Program-made: the position numbers and the translations under genes | Shown: piece by piece, positions 17,223-25,661 of the stretch | How positions within the stretch are numbered: position 1 is the stretch's first letter | How the letters are laid out: each line of letters begins with the position of its first letter | From: Bacteroidota bacterium | GTDB lineage: Bacteria; Bacteroidota; Bacteroidia; Bacteroidales; F082 | Length of the DNA stretch: 64,000 bases | Reading direction: 5' to 3' | NCBI GenBank assembly: GCA_018830105.1 | Contig: JAHJTC010000012.1 | Coordinates: 95,047-159,046, forward strand | Notes under the pieces: generated by a model | The model's input: the letters and a program-made list of their open reading frames with translations, nothing else | What the model was told of the DNA's origin: nothing | The model's database searches: none

Positions 17223-18620
17223 CTACTGTTTCCTGGCAATTTGCGCCATAAGTTTTCCTTCGGTAACAATTTTATTTCCCACGTAGGCAATGCCTCGCAT
17301 ATTGCAAATTCCACGCCGGATTGGTGATGTAAGCTCCAAAGCAAAAACAATGGTATCGCCCGGCACTACTTTATGACGAAACTTTGCTTCTTCAATTTTT
17401 AAGAAATAGGTGATATAGTTTTCCGGGTCGGGTACTGAATGTAACACAAAGATTCCGCCAGTTTGCGCCATCGCCTCTACCTGAAGCACGCCGGGCATTA
17501 CGGGTTCTTGCGGAAAATGCCCCACAAAAAAGGGCTCATTCATGGTCACGTTTTTGATTCCCAAAATATGTTCATCACTGATTTCCAGTATTTTGTCGAT
17601 CAACAAGAAGGGAGGCCTGTGCGGCAGAATCTTTTGAATCTGCATAATGTCGTACACCGGCTCTTTATTCAGATCAAAGGGTGGCTCTTTTATCATAATA
17701 GGTTTCTTTGTATGTTGTTTAATCAGTTTTGCAAATTCCGTATTCGCATAATGCCCTGGCCTGAATGCCGTTACGTGACCTTTGATGTGTTTGCCAAGCA
17801 AACTCAAATCTCCGACCACGTCAAGGAGTTTATGTCTCGCCGGTTCATTATCAAAATGCAGATCAAGGTTATTTAAAATACCTTCATCCTTAACTTTTAC
17901 CTTGGGTTTCTTGAACAAGTCAGCAAGGCGGTCAAGCTCTTCCTGGCTTACTTTTCGGTTCACAAATACGATGGCATTACTCAAATCTCCGCCCTGAATA
18001 AGTTTATTACTGAGCAAATATTCAAGCTCGTGCAAAAACACAAAAGTACGGCAGGGTGCTATTTCATGCTTAAAGCCTTTGATATCATGTAATGATGCAA
18101 ATTGAACACCAAGCACCTCTGTACCATAATCTATTTTCACATCTACCTTAAAAGTTTCTGAAGGCACGATACTTAGCTCAAATCCCTTTTCTTCATTTTT
18201 AAGATGAATCGGCTTATCGATCACAATATATTCACGAACGGCTTCTTGTCTTTGAATTCCGGCTTTCTCGAGGGCTTCAACAAAATAGCGGCCACTGCCA
18301 TCGCGAATTGGAATCTCATCCATATCCAGATCGATGATCAGGTTGTCAACACCAAGTCCCGTGCAAGCTGCCAGAACATGCTCAATAGTATAAACTCTTG
18401 CGCCATTCTGCTGCAAGGTAGTTCCACGAGCCGTGTCAATTACGTTGTCGATATTGGCGTCAATCAGAGGCTGACCTTTCAGGTCGATGCGCCGAAATTT
18501 TATCCCGTGATGAGCAGGAGCCGGATGAAAGGTTAAAGTACCATGTTGTCCGGTATGCAGGCCGGTGCCTCTAACACTGGAAACACTTTTTATGGTACAT
18601 TGATTTTCTGTCATAAGCAA
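17223..18620 (-). CDS. lpxC/fabZ: Bifunctional LpxC deacetylase / FabZ dehydratase
   Basis: Two enzymes in one 465-residue chain. Residues 1 to about 300 are the zinc-dependent UDP-3-O-acyl-GlcNAc deacetylase, the committed step of lipid A synthesis: TGLHTGQHGTL, DGSGRYFVEAL, and the zinc/catalytic segment HKLLDVVGDLSLLG with a downstream GHVTAFRPGH. Residues about 315-465 are the 3-hydroxyacyl-ACP dehydratase: LPHRPPFLLIDKI and the active-site GHFPQEPVMPGVLQVEAMAQ. The fusion is characteristic of Bacteroidetes and Chlorobi and ties lipid A to fatty-acid elongation. It lies between lpxD and lpxA. Confidence 0.97.
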   Translation of the reverse strand: MLMTENQCTIKSVSSVRGTGLHTGQHGTLTFHPAPAHHGIKFRRIDLKGQPLIDANIDNVIDTARGTTLQQNGARVYTIEHVLAACTGLGVDNLIIDLDMDEIPIRDGSGRYFVEALEKAGIQRQEAVREYIVIDKPIHLKNEEKGFELSIVPSETFKVDVKIDYGTEVLGVQFASLHDIKGFKHEIAPCRTFVFLHELEYLLSNKLIQGGDLSNAIVFVNRKVSQEELDRLADLFKKPKVKVKDEGILNNLDLHFDNEPARHKLLDVVGDLSLLGKHIKGHVTAFRPGHYANTEFAKLIKQHTKKPIMIKEPPFDLNKEPVYDIMQIQKILPHRPPFLLIDKILEISDEHILGIKNVTMNEPFFVGHFPQEPVMPGVLQVEAMAQTGGIFVLHSVPDPENYITYFLKIEEAKFRHKVVPGDTIVFALELTSPIRRGICNMRGIAYVGNKIVTEGKLMAQIARKQ

Positions 18621-18694
18621 GTGACAAAATGTATTAAATAGTCAAAAGTTGAGGCAAAAGTAAATTATTTCAACGAATAAACCAGCTAAGTCAT

Positions 18695-19729
18695 TTAGCC
18701 TTTAAGTTCATCGAGCTGCTGCTGAAGCGCTTCCATTTTTTTTGAAAGCCTTTCTAAACGCCTGTAATGCATATAAAGCTTCTTATATTCAGAAGCCGGG
18801 ATGGCAGGCGAACCCATAAAAACATCGTCTTTGGTCCGTATGCTTGTGCCAACACCTGATTGGGCGGCAAGTTTCACACCATCGGCAATAGTAAGGTGGC
18901 CTGCGAGACCTACTTGTCCGCCAAACATGCAGTTTCTCCCTATTTTAGTAGAACCGCTGATACCCGTTTGTGCTGCAATTACCGTGTTTTCTCCAATTTC
19001 TACATTGTGCGCCACCTGAATCAAATTATCCAGCTTAACTCCTTTTCTGATGATCGTTGCGCCGAGGGTTGCCCTGTCGATGGTTGTATTTGCACCAATA
19101 TCCACGTAATCTTCCAGAATCACCTGCCCAATTTGGGGCACCTTTTTATAATGGCTGTCAGATTGTGGTGCAAAACCAAAACCATCGCTACCTAAAACTG
19201 CTCCGGCATGTATAACACAATACTTGCCTACCACAGTTCCGGGATACAACTTTACACCCGGATAAATCACGGATTCATCACCAATCACACAATCGTCTCC
19301 GATATACACCTGTGGATAAAGCTTTACATTCGCTCCGATCTTTACATTTTCGCCCACAAAGGCAAACTCTCCGGCATAAAGGCCCTCGCCATATTCGCTA
19401 TTGTTACTGATAAAAGCCAGGGAGGAAATACCTGTTTTATTGTTCTTGTATTGCTGATAAACATCGAGCAGTTGTGCAAATGCCGAATAAGCATCCTCTA
19501 CCCTGATTAAGGTTGTTGCAACAGCCTTTTCCAGTTTAAAGTCCTTATTTATGATAACAATACTGGCTTTTGTTTCATAAAGGTATGCCGTATATTTTGG
19601 ATTGGCCAGGAAGCTGAGCGTTCCGGGTTTTCCTTCTTCAATTTTTGATACATTGGAAACAGTAAGCTCGGGATTTCCTTCGACTGTGCCTCCCAAAAGA
19701 TCAGCTATTTGTGATGCAGTAAATTCCAT
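18695..19729 (-). CDS. lpxD: UDP-3-O-acylglucosamine N-acyltransferase
   Basis: Third enzyme of lipid A synthesis; adds the N-linked 3-hydroxyacyl chain. I start it at [14 protein letters not shown] (19729, 344 residues). The frame extends to 19807, but the added hydrophobic stretch is not family-like. The N-terminal uridine-binding domain covers about 1-100, then hexapeptide repeats form a left-handed helix (about 105-300) with the catalytic-His region [18 protein letters not shown] and [19 protein letters not shown] repeats. A C-terminal coiled segment ([20 protein letters not shown]) mediates trimer packing. It is the first gene of the cluster. Confidence 0.96.
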   Translation of the reverse strand: MEFTASQIADLLGGTVEGNPELTVSNVSKIEEGKPGTLSFLANPKYTAYLYETKASIVIINKDFKLEKAVATTLIRVEDAYSAFAQLLDVYQQYKNNKTGISSLAFISNNSEYGEGLYAGEFAFVGENVKIGANVKLYPQVYIGDDCVIGDESVIYPGVKLYPGTVVGKYCVIHAGAVLGSDGFGFAPQSDSHYKKVPQIGQVILEDYVDIGANTTIDRATLGATIIRKGVKLDNLIQVAHNVEIGENTVIAAQTGISGSTKIGRNCMFGGQVGLAGHLTIADGVKLAAQSGVGTSIRTKDDVFMGSPAIPASEYKKLYMHYRRLERLSKKMEALQQQLDELKG

Positions 19730-19935
19730 GAGTACATATATTTTGATAAAGAAATTGGTAATTAGCCTGATAACATTTTGTATCCGGAAATCTTGCTGCC
19801 GGATCAATTAAAAACAGGCCTGCAAGTTACGACTTAATGGGGAATGGAATGAGGATGGATTCTATTTTTAGCCATACGCAAGGCAGTTCGGCCAAAGCAG
19901 TTATGGCATCAAAACCGGATCAAATGGGAAAAACC

Positions 19936-20580
19936 TCAAGATGGCGGCTTAGAACCGAAGTATAGAACTAACTTCAACTGAAAACTTAAAAAGCCAATCA
20001 AAGGCGGAACACCTGAACCCATAAGCCCAAACTTTGAAAAGAAGATCATATCCGGTTCAGTTGATAAAGTTAAGGAAAGTTTATCCGCTATCAGCTTCCT
20101 TTCATAGGCTAACGAAAAACCCAATCCAATTTTATTGAATTCCCAATACTCAAGCCGATAGGCATAAGGCTCATTTTCATCTAATCGCCGCTCAACAATA
20201 GACTCATTGATACCAAAATAATTGACTCCCAATTTGGGCCCAATGAAAAGCGCATAACGCGATCTGTTGAGCAATTTGAAACTATAAATAGCTGCAATTG
20301 AAATTCTTTGGTTTTTTGGTTTTATATCTCTGTGATAGGCTCTTCCATCGGCATCGGACAAAAACAGTGTGCTGTAATCGCCCATGTTAAAACTGTGAGT
20401 AAAAGTGAAGCTCAGTTTATCCTGTGATTTCAAAAGAAGGTCGTATCCAATGCCATAGCCGAAGTTGGTATGATATTTCTCATAACCACTCATTGAAAAA
20501 ACCGGCATAACTTTAACTGCCTGAGCAGAAAGCTGCACGACAAATCCTAAAGCCAGAACAAATCCTATAATTTTTTTCAT
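19936..20580 (-). CDS. Outer-membrane beta-barrel protein, small
   Basis: A 214-residue exported protein with a signal peptide ending VVQLSAQA. The rest is a series of amphipathic strands with Gly and aromatic residues (YGIGYDLLLKSQDKLSFTFTHSF; ALFIGPKLGVNYFGI; KLSLTLSTEPDMIFF), ending SFQLKLVLYFGSKPPS. This is the pattern of eight-stranded barrels. No specific family recognised. It stands alone between lpxD and the UvrA-fusion gene, with a TAAATTTGC element upstream. Confidence 0.75.
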   Translation of the reverse strand: MKKIIGFVLALGFVVQLSAQAVKVMPVFSMSGYEKYHTNFGYGIGYDLLLKSQDKLSFTFTHSFNMGDYSTLFLSDADGRAYHRDIKPKNQRISIAAIYSFKLLNRSRYALFIGPKLGVNYFGINESIVERRLDENEPYAYRLEYWEFNKIGLGFSLAYERKLIADKLSLTLSTEPDMIFFSKFGLMGSGVPPLIGFLSFQLKLVLYFGSKPPS

Positions 20581-20636
20581 TGGGGTTATGGTGAATATTT
20601 ACGGGCATAACATTTGCTGGGCTTTGATGCCCACAC

Positions 20637-20645
20637 GCAAATTTA
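20637..20645 (-). promoter_or_regulatory. Putative -7 element for the small outer-membrane protein
   Basis: Minus-strand TAAATTTGC fits TAnnTTTG and lies 56 bp upstream of the start codon. Confidence 0.45.
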
Positions 20646-20699
20646 AGACAATTGTGGATATTGGGTCAGTTCAATACTTACTATTCCTTAAAAAAACAA

Positions 20700-23600
20700 T
20701 TAGCCCATCCAGGGTTTTAAACACTTAACAGTTTCAGAGATTTTGCATGAAAAGCTTGCACTTAGCGAACCATTATACAGCAACCGGCCGCCTTCAGCAC
20801 CACCTTCGGGGCCAAGATCAATCAACCAATCAGATGCTGCAATCACGCTTAGATTGTGCTCAACCACCATCACGGTATGGCCTTGATCTAGTAAACGATC
20901 GAAAAGCTGCAACAGAAGCTCCACATCCTGCATATGCAGGCCTGTTGTGGGTTCATCAAATAAAAATAGCGTTTTGCCTCTTTTTTCGTGCATCAGCTCT
21001 TTAGCGAGTTTAAGCCGCTGAATTTCACCACCAGAAAGGGTGTTGGCAGCCTGTCCGAGCCTCAGATAGCCCAATCCCACTTCTTCCAGAACCTTTAGTT
21101 TTGTTGTAATCTTAGCCTGCTCATCAAAATGACTGATGGCCTCACTGATTTCCATCTCCAGCACCTGATGAATGCCTTTCCCATGATATTGCATCTTTAG
21201 CACTTTGGGCTTGTAGCGCGCTCCATGACATACTTCGCAGCTGGTCCACACATCAGAAAGAAAGTCGAGGCTTACCTTTATGCTTCCATGTCCTTTGCAA
21301 TGCGGACAGTTTCCTTCGGCATTGTTAAAGCTGAAATGTTTTTTGGTAAAACCATTTTTCCTGCTTTCAGGAAGCTGTGCAAAGAGGTCTCTGATGTCGT
21401 CGAAAATACCCGTATAAGTTACTGCCGTGCTGAGTGGAGAAGCCCCAATACTATGCTGGTCGGCCAGCATCATATGCCCCATATCTCCAAAGCTGATCGC
21501 CTGACAGTTTACTGCGCTGCCGGCATTAAACGAGGCCGCAATGACATCGAACACCAGCGAGCTTTTTCCGCTACCCGAAACCCCTGTCACAGCAATGAGC
21601 AGGCCTGAAGGAATATTAAGATCCAGCTGCTGAAGATTGTTGGCTGAGGCTCCCTTAATGTACAGTTCTTTTCCGTGTTTTCTTGCTTTTCGAGGGTGCA
21701 CTTTTATCGACTTGTTCAAATAGCGACCCGTTACTGAAGCCGGATTTGATTTGATCTGTGACGGACTTCCTTCAGCTATGATATTTCCGCCATAGTGTCC
21801 GGCACCCGGCCCCAGATCAATCACATGATCAGCCTGAAAGATCACATCGGGATCATGTTCAACAAATATCAGTGTGTTGCCTTTGGCTTTTAGCTTATTG
21901 AGTATGCCAAGCAGCTGATGGGTGTCGCGTGGATGCAGCCCAATAGTTGGCTCGTCGAACACATAAGTGATTCCGCAAAGATCCGCTTCGAGCTGGCTCG
22001 CAATACGAAGACGCTGAGCCTCGCCGCCCGAAAGGCTATCGGCCTGCCTGTCTGCCAATAAATAACCCAATCCCAGCTGCTGCAATACCTGGAGTTTAAC
22101 CAGTGCCTCAGCTGCCAGCATCTTGCCAGCTTCCTTTTGCAGTCCCGAAAGTTTGGTAGGAAGCGATGTGAAAAAACTGATGGCTTCATGAACAGTCAAA
22201 GCTGACACAGCGGAGACAGACAAGCCATCCAAGCTTACTGCCAAGGCTTCCGGCTGCAGCCGCTGTCCCTTGCATGCAGGACAAATTTCCTCACGCATAA
22301 TACCTGAAAATGCTGCTGCCCGCTTTCCTGTTCTTTTGATCTCATAATCTTCTTCGATCAGCTTTACCAGTCCTTTCCAGGGCGTGTTCAATTGGTGTGT
22401 ACCTTGTCGGTTGCCCCGCTGAAAGCTCCAGTTCACCTCAAACATCTCTTCACCGCAGCCATACAAGGCTATCTGTCGGGCTTCGTCGTTCAACACATTA
22501 TAAGGCTGTTCAAAATCGATTTGCTTTTCCCGGCCAACTGCTTTTAAAGTCTGGATATATTGTCCGCTTTTTTCACCAAAAAACTTTCCGGGTTTAGTAC
22601 CATCCATAGCGCCATCGCCAAGCGGCTTTGAGGGATACGTAATAAACTGTTCCGGATCGGCTATCAGTCTTTTTCCAAGTCCGCCGCATAGGTTACAGGC
22701 AGCATCAGCTTTGTTAAAGGAAAACATTGCTGCCAAAAGCTTTGTAGGCTTACCGTTGCTAGCGATGCCTGCGCGTGAAAACAATAGTCTGTAAAGATCA
22801 TATAATCCTGTCATCGTGCCAACCGTTGAGCGCGGGTTATGGCCAAAACGGCTTTGCCTGATAGCGATGGCCGGACTGAAGCCGCTCCCCTGCTCAAGCT
22901 CTGGCCTGGCCAGCTTACTCATCATCCTTCGGGCATAAGAGGTATAACTTTCCGTAAATCGGTTACGGCATTCGGCATAAATGGTATCGAAAGCCAGCGA
23001 GCTTTTACCACTTCCCGAAACACCAGTAATCACGGTAGTTTGATGATGTGGAATACGAACATCAATATGTCTCAGGTTATTCGTTGTTATACCGCTTAGT
23101 TGAATTGTTTGGTTATCAGGCAAGCTTTGGCGTAAAGCTTGCTTTTTGGGGGCGTTACCCCCTAAATAATCACGCAAGGCTTTTGCAGTGAGCGATTTAT
23201 TGTGCATGAGCAACTCTTTTACGGTGCCATTTAACATCAGCTGTCCACCATTTTCACCACTCTCAGGCCCCAGGTCAACCAGCCAATCGGCTTGAAGAAT
23301 GATGGCAGGATCATGCTCAATCACCACTACTGTATTTCCCTGTTTTACTAATTTATCAAAGGCCGCCAGCAAAGCAGCTACATCGGCCTTATGCAATCCT
23401 GTTGTGGGTTCATCGAGAAGATACAGACAATGACCTTTGGCACTTTTCCGGAGCTCCGTCGCTAGTTTAACCCGCTGCGCCTCTCCACCCGAAAGTGATG
23501 TGGAAGCTTGTCCGAGCTTCAGGTAACCCAAATCGAGACAGACCAGCTGATCAAGTATTCTTTTTGCCTTAGGTACCCCGGCAAAAAATTCGGCTGCCTC

Positions 23601-25658
23601 CTTTACGGTGAGGTCTAGCACCTCAGAGATATTTTTCCCCTGAAACGTGATCGCCAATGTTTCATCATTAAAACGTTTACCATTGCAGACATCGCAGCAT
23701 ATTTCCACATCACCCAGAAAATGCATGCCCAGCTGTATGCTTCCCGCTCCGCCGCATTGCTCACAACGGCCGCCTGCGTTATTAAAGGAGAAGCGACCTT
23801 TTTTGAATCCACTTACTACGGCTTCGGGCTGTGCAGCAAAGCTATCCCTGATCACATCAAAAAGGCCTGTGTAGGTGGCCGGATTACTACGCGGCGTTCG
23901 TCCGATAGGTGATTGATCTACCTCAATCAGCCTTTCTATGGGCAGTTCGCTGTGTAATGCTTCGCAGCCAATAGGTTTGTCTTGCTGCCGGATACTTGTC
24001 GCCATCACCTGATGCACCAATGTGGATTTCCCGGCTCCCGACACGCCCGTCACCACATTGAATGCCCCTAATAGAAAACGGACATCAATTGCCTTAAGGT
24101 TATGAAGCCGGGCTTGTAGAATATGAAGCAAGCCTTTGCCTTTGCGTTTTTGATGACTCACAAGCGCGGGCAAGGCAAAAGCCCTGGCAGTGATGCTTTC
24201 AGGAAATTTTTCGGGCTGAGCAAGCAAGCCATCCGGTTTGCCCTGATAGACGAGGTATCCGCCTTCTGTTCCGGCTTTTGGGCCAATATCTATCAGGTAA
24301 TCAGCCGAACGAATGGTGTCTTCATCATGTTCGACCACCAGCAGGGTGTTCCCGTTGTCGCGTAAGGCATGTAACATGCTCAACAGGTTTCTGTTATCAT
24401 AAGGATGAAGCCCAACCGAAGGTTCATCGAGCACATAAAGCACGCCCTGCAAACCGCTGCCTATCTGCGCTGCCAGCCTTATGCGCTGTGCTTCACCACC
24501 GGAAAGTGTTGCTGATCCACGGTCAAGACTTAGGTATCCCAAGCCAAGCATCCTAAGGGAATAGATGCGCTTGAAGGCTTTCTCCATCACCCTGTCAAAT
24601 AATTGAGGCTGTGCTATTTGCGATTGCATGCTTTGTAATAGCTTTTCAAGCGAGTTGATGGGGAGTTTACATAATTGTGCAATAGTGGATGCTTGCACCT
24701 CAACTGCCAGCGCTTCTTTTCTTAGTCGCGTCCCTCCACAATCTCTGCAAGAGAAAGCACTGGCAAAACGGAGAATGTTGTCGTTGCGATCGCGCCTCAG
24801 GATGTCTTCCATTATCGGCATCATGCCTTTGTAATAAGCTTCGGTACGCGGCCTTGCTGTGATGCCTTTCCATTTGAGCCGTGACTCCAGCGCATGTTTG
24901 CCAAAAAGAATCTTCACCCTGTTGCTGCCATACAACACCACGTTTTTTTGTTCGTCAGTGAGTGCTTTCCAGGGAATATCAACATTAAAACCATGTGCTT
25001 GACAAACCTTATCCAGTGCATCAACAGTAACTTGTGAATACACAATATAGCCAGTTGGTGTGGTTGGCACCAGCGCACCTTCACGCAAACTGAGCTCAGG
25101 ATTAGCGATGAGCTTTTCGAGGTCAATTTGCTCGGTTACTCCCAGCCCGTTGCATGTGCGACAAGCTCCGTAGCTGCTGTTGAAAGAAAAAAGCCTGGCA
25201 AGCTGCCGTGGCCTTTCAACACCGCAATTTGAGCAGCGTGTTTCATCAGGATGCGCATAATTTTGACCACATTTCAAGCAGCGTCCAACACCCATGCGTG
25301 CAAACAACAATCTGAGGTAGTCATATAGGCCCGACATAGTTCCTACGGTACTGTGGGGGTTGGTGGCGACGGTTTGTTGCCTGATGGTGAGCGCAGGCTG
25401 CAGACCTGAAATAGCGCCCACTTTAGGCTTTTCCAATTTGCCCATATACTGACGCGAGAAGCTTGAGAAAGAGCTTAAAAACCGACGTTGACTTTCTCTA
25501 TAAATTACATGAGTAGCCAGCGTGGATTTGCCCGAGCCAGAGACTCCGGTAATAACAGTCAATGCGTTGTGTGGAATACTTACATTGATATGTTTGAGGT
25601 TATTCTCGAAAGCATCGGTAACGATCAACTGTTTATCTTTGTGCTTCACTGTTTTCAT
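20700..25658 (-). CDS. Tandem UvrA-like ABC ATPase (two class II UvrA halves fused)
   Basis: A 1652-residue protein with four ABC nucleotide-binding domains, twice the number in UvrA. Walker A motifs lie at 38-45, 538-545, 879-886 and 1359-1366; LSGGE signatures at 385, 722, 1209 and 1541; Walker B aspartates at 411, 749, 1235 and 1568. Residues 1-835 and 850-1652 each correspond to one UvrA. In the first half the zinc finger has CLKC (127-130) and CSNC (142-145) only 11 residues apart, so the ~100-residue UvrB-binding insertion is missing. In the second half that finger is gone. The C-terminal-type zinc fingers remain in both halves (CEQC...CDVC; CPHC...CEVC). This is the class II (UvrA2/DrrC-like) layout, linked in other bacteria to tolerance of DNA-binding drugs. 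The start lies 3 bp after the stop of the TetM-like gene, so they share a transcript. Confidence 0.92.
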   Translation of the reverse strand: MKTVKHKDKQLIVTDAFENNLKHINVSIPHNALTVITGVSGSGKSTLATHVIYRESQRRFLSSFSSFSRQYMGKLEKPKVGAISGLQPALTIRQQTVATNPHSTVGTMSGLYDYLRLLFARMGVGRCLKCGQNYAHPDETRCSNCGVERPRQLARLFSFNSSYGACRTCNGLGVTEQIDLEKLIANPELSLREGALVPTTPTGYIVYSQVTVDALDKVCQAHGFNVDIPWKALTDEQKNVVLYGSNRVKILFGKHALESRLKWKGITARPRTEAYYKGMMPIMEDILRRDRNDNILRFASAFSCRDCGGTRLRKEALAVEVQASTIAQLCKLPINSLEKLLQSMQSQIAQPQLFDRVMEKAFKRIYSLRMLGLGYLSLDRGSATLSGGEAQRIRLAAQIGSGLQGVLYVLDEPSVGLHPYDNRNLLSMLHALRDNGNTLLVVEHDEDTIRSADYLIDIGPKAGTEGGYLVYQGKPDGLLAQPEKFPESITARAFALPALVSHQKRKGKGLLHILQARLHNLKAIDVRFLLGAFNVVTGVSGAGKSTLVHQVMATSIRQQDKPIGCEALHSELPIERLIEVDQSPIGRTPRSNPATYTGLFDVIRDSFAAQPEAVVSGFKKGRFSFNNAGGRCEQCGGAGSIQLGMHFLGDVEICCDVCNGKRFNDETLAITFQGKNISEVLDLTVKEAAEFFAGVPKAKRILDQLVCLDLGYLKLGQASTSLSGGEAQRVKLATELRKSAKGHCLYLLDEPTTGLHKADVAALLAAFDKLVKQGNTVVVIEHDPAIILQADWLVDLGPESGENGGQLMLNGTVKELLMHNKSLTAKALRDYLGGNAPKKQALRQSLPDNQTIQLSGITTNNLRHIDVRIPHHQTTVITGVSGSGKSSLAFDTIYAECRNRFTESYTSYARRMMSKLARPELEQGSGFSPAIAIRQSRFGHNPRSTVGTMTGLYDLYRLLFSRAGIASNGKPTKLLAAMFSFNKADAACNLCGGLGKRLIADPEQFITYPSKPLGDGAMDGTKPGKFFGEKSGQYIQTLKAVGREKQIDFEQPYNVLNDEARQIALYGCGEEMFEVNWSFQRGNRQGTHQLNTPWKGLVKLIEEDYEIKRTGKRAAAFSGIMREEICPACKGQRLQPEALAVSLDGLSVSAVSALTVHEAISFFTSLPTKLSGLQKEAGKMLAAEALVKLQVLQQLGLGYLLADRQADSLSGGEAQRLRIASQLEADLCGITYVFDEPTIGLHPRDTHQLLGILNKLKAKGNTLIFVEHDPDVIFQADHVIDLGPGAGHYGGNIIAEGSPSQIKSNPASVTGRYLNKSIKVHPRKARKHGKELYIKGASANNLQQLDLNIPSGLLIAVTGVSGSGKSSLVFDVIAASFNAGSAVNCQAISFGDMGHMMLADQHSIGASPLSTAVTYTGIFDDIRDLFAQLPESRKNGFTKKHFSFNNAEGNCPHCKGHGSIKVSLDFLSDVWTSCEVCHGARYKPKVLKMQYHGKGIHQVLEMEISEAISHFDEQAKITTKLKVLEEVGLGYLRLGQAANTLSGGEIQRLKLAKELMHEKRGKTLFLFDEPTTGLHMQDVELLLQLFDRLLDQGHTVMVVEHNLSVIAASDWLIDLGPEGGAEGGRLLYNGSLSASFSCKISETVKCLKPWMG

Positions 25659-25661
25659 GAT

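Noticed and set aside
19730..19807. N-terminal extension of lpxD
   Set aside because: The added 26 residues are not LpxD-like; the start at 19729 gives the normal family N-terminus.
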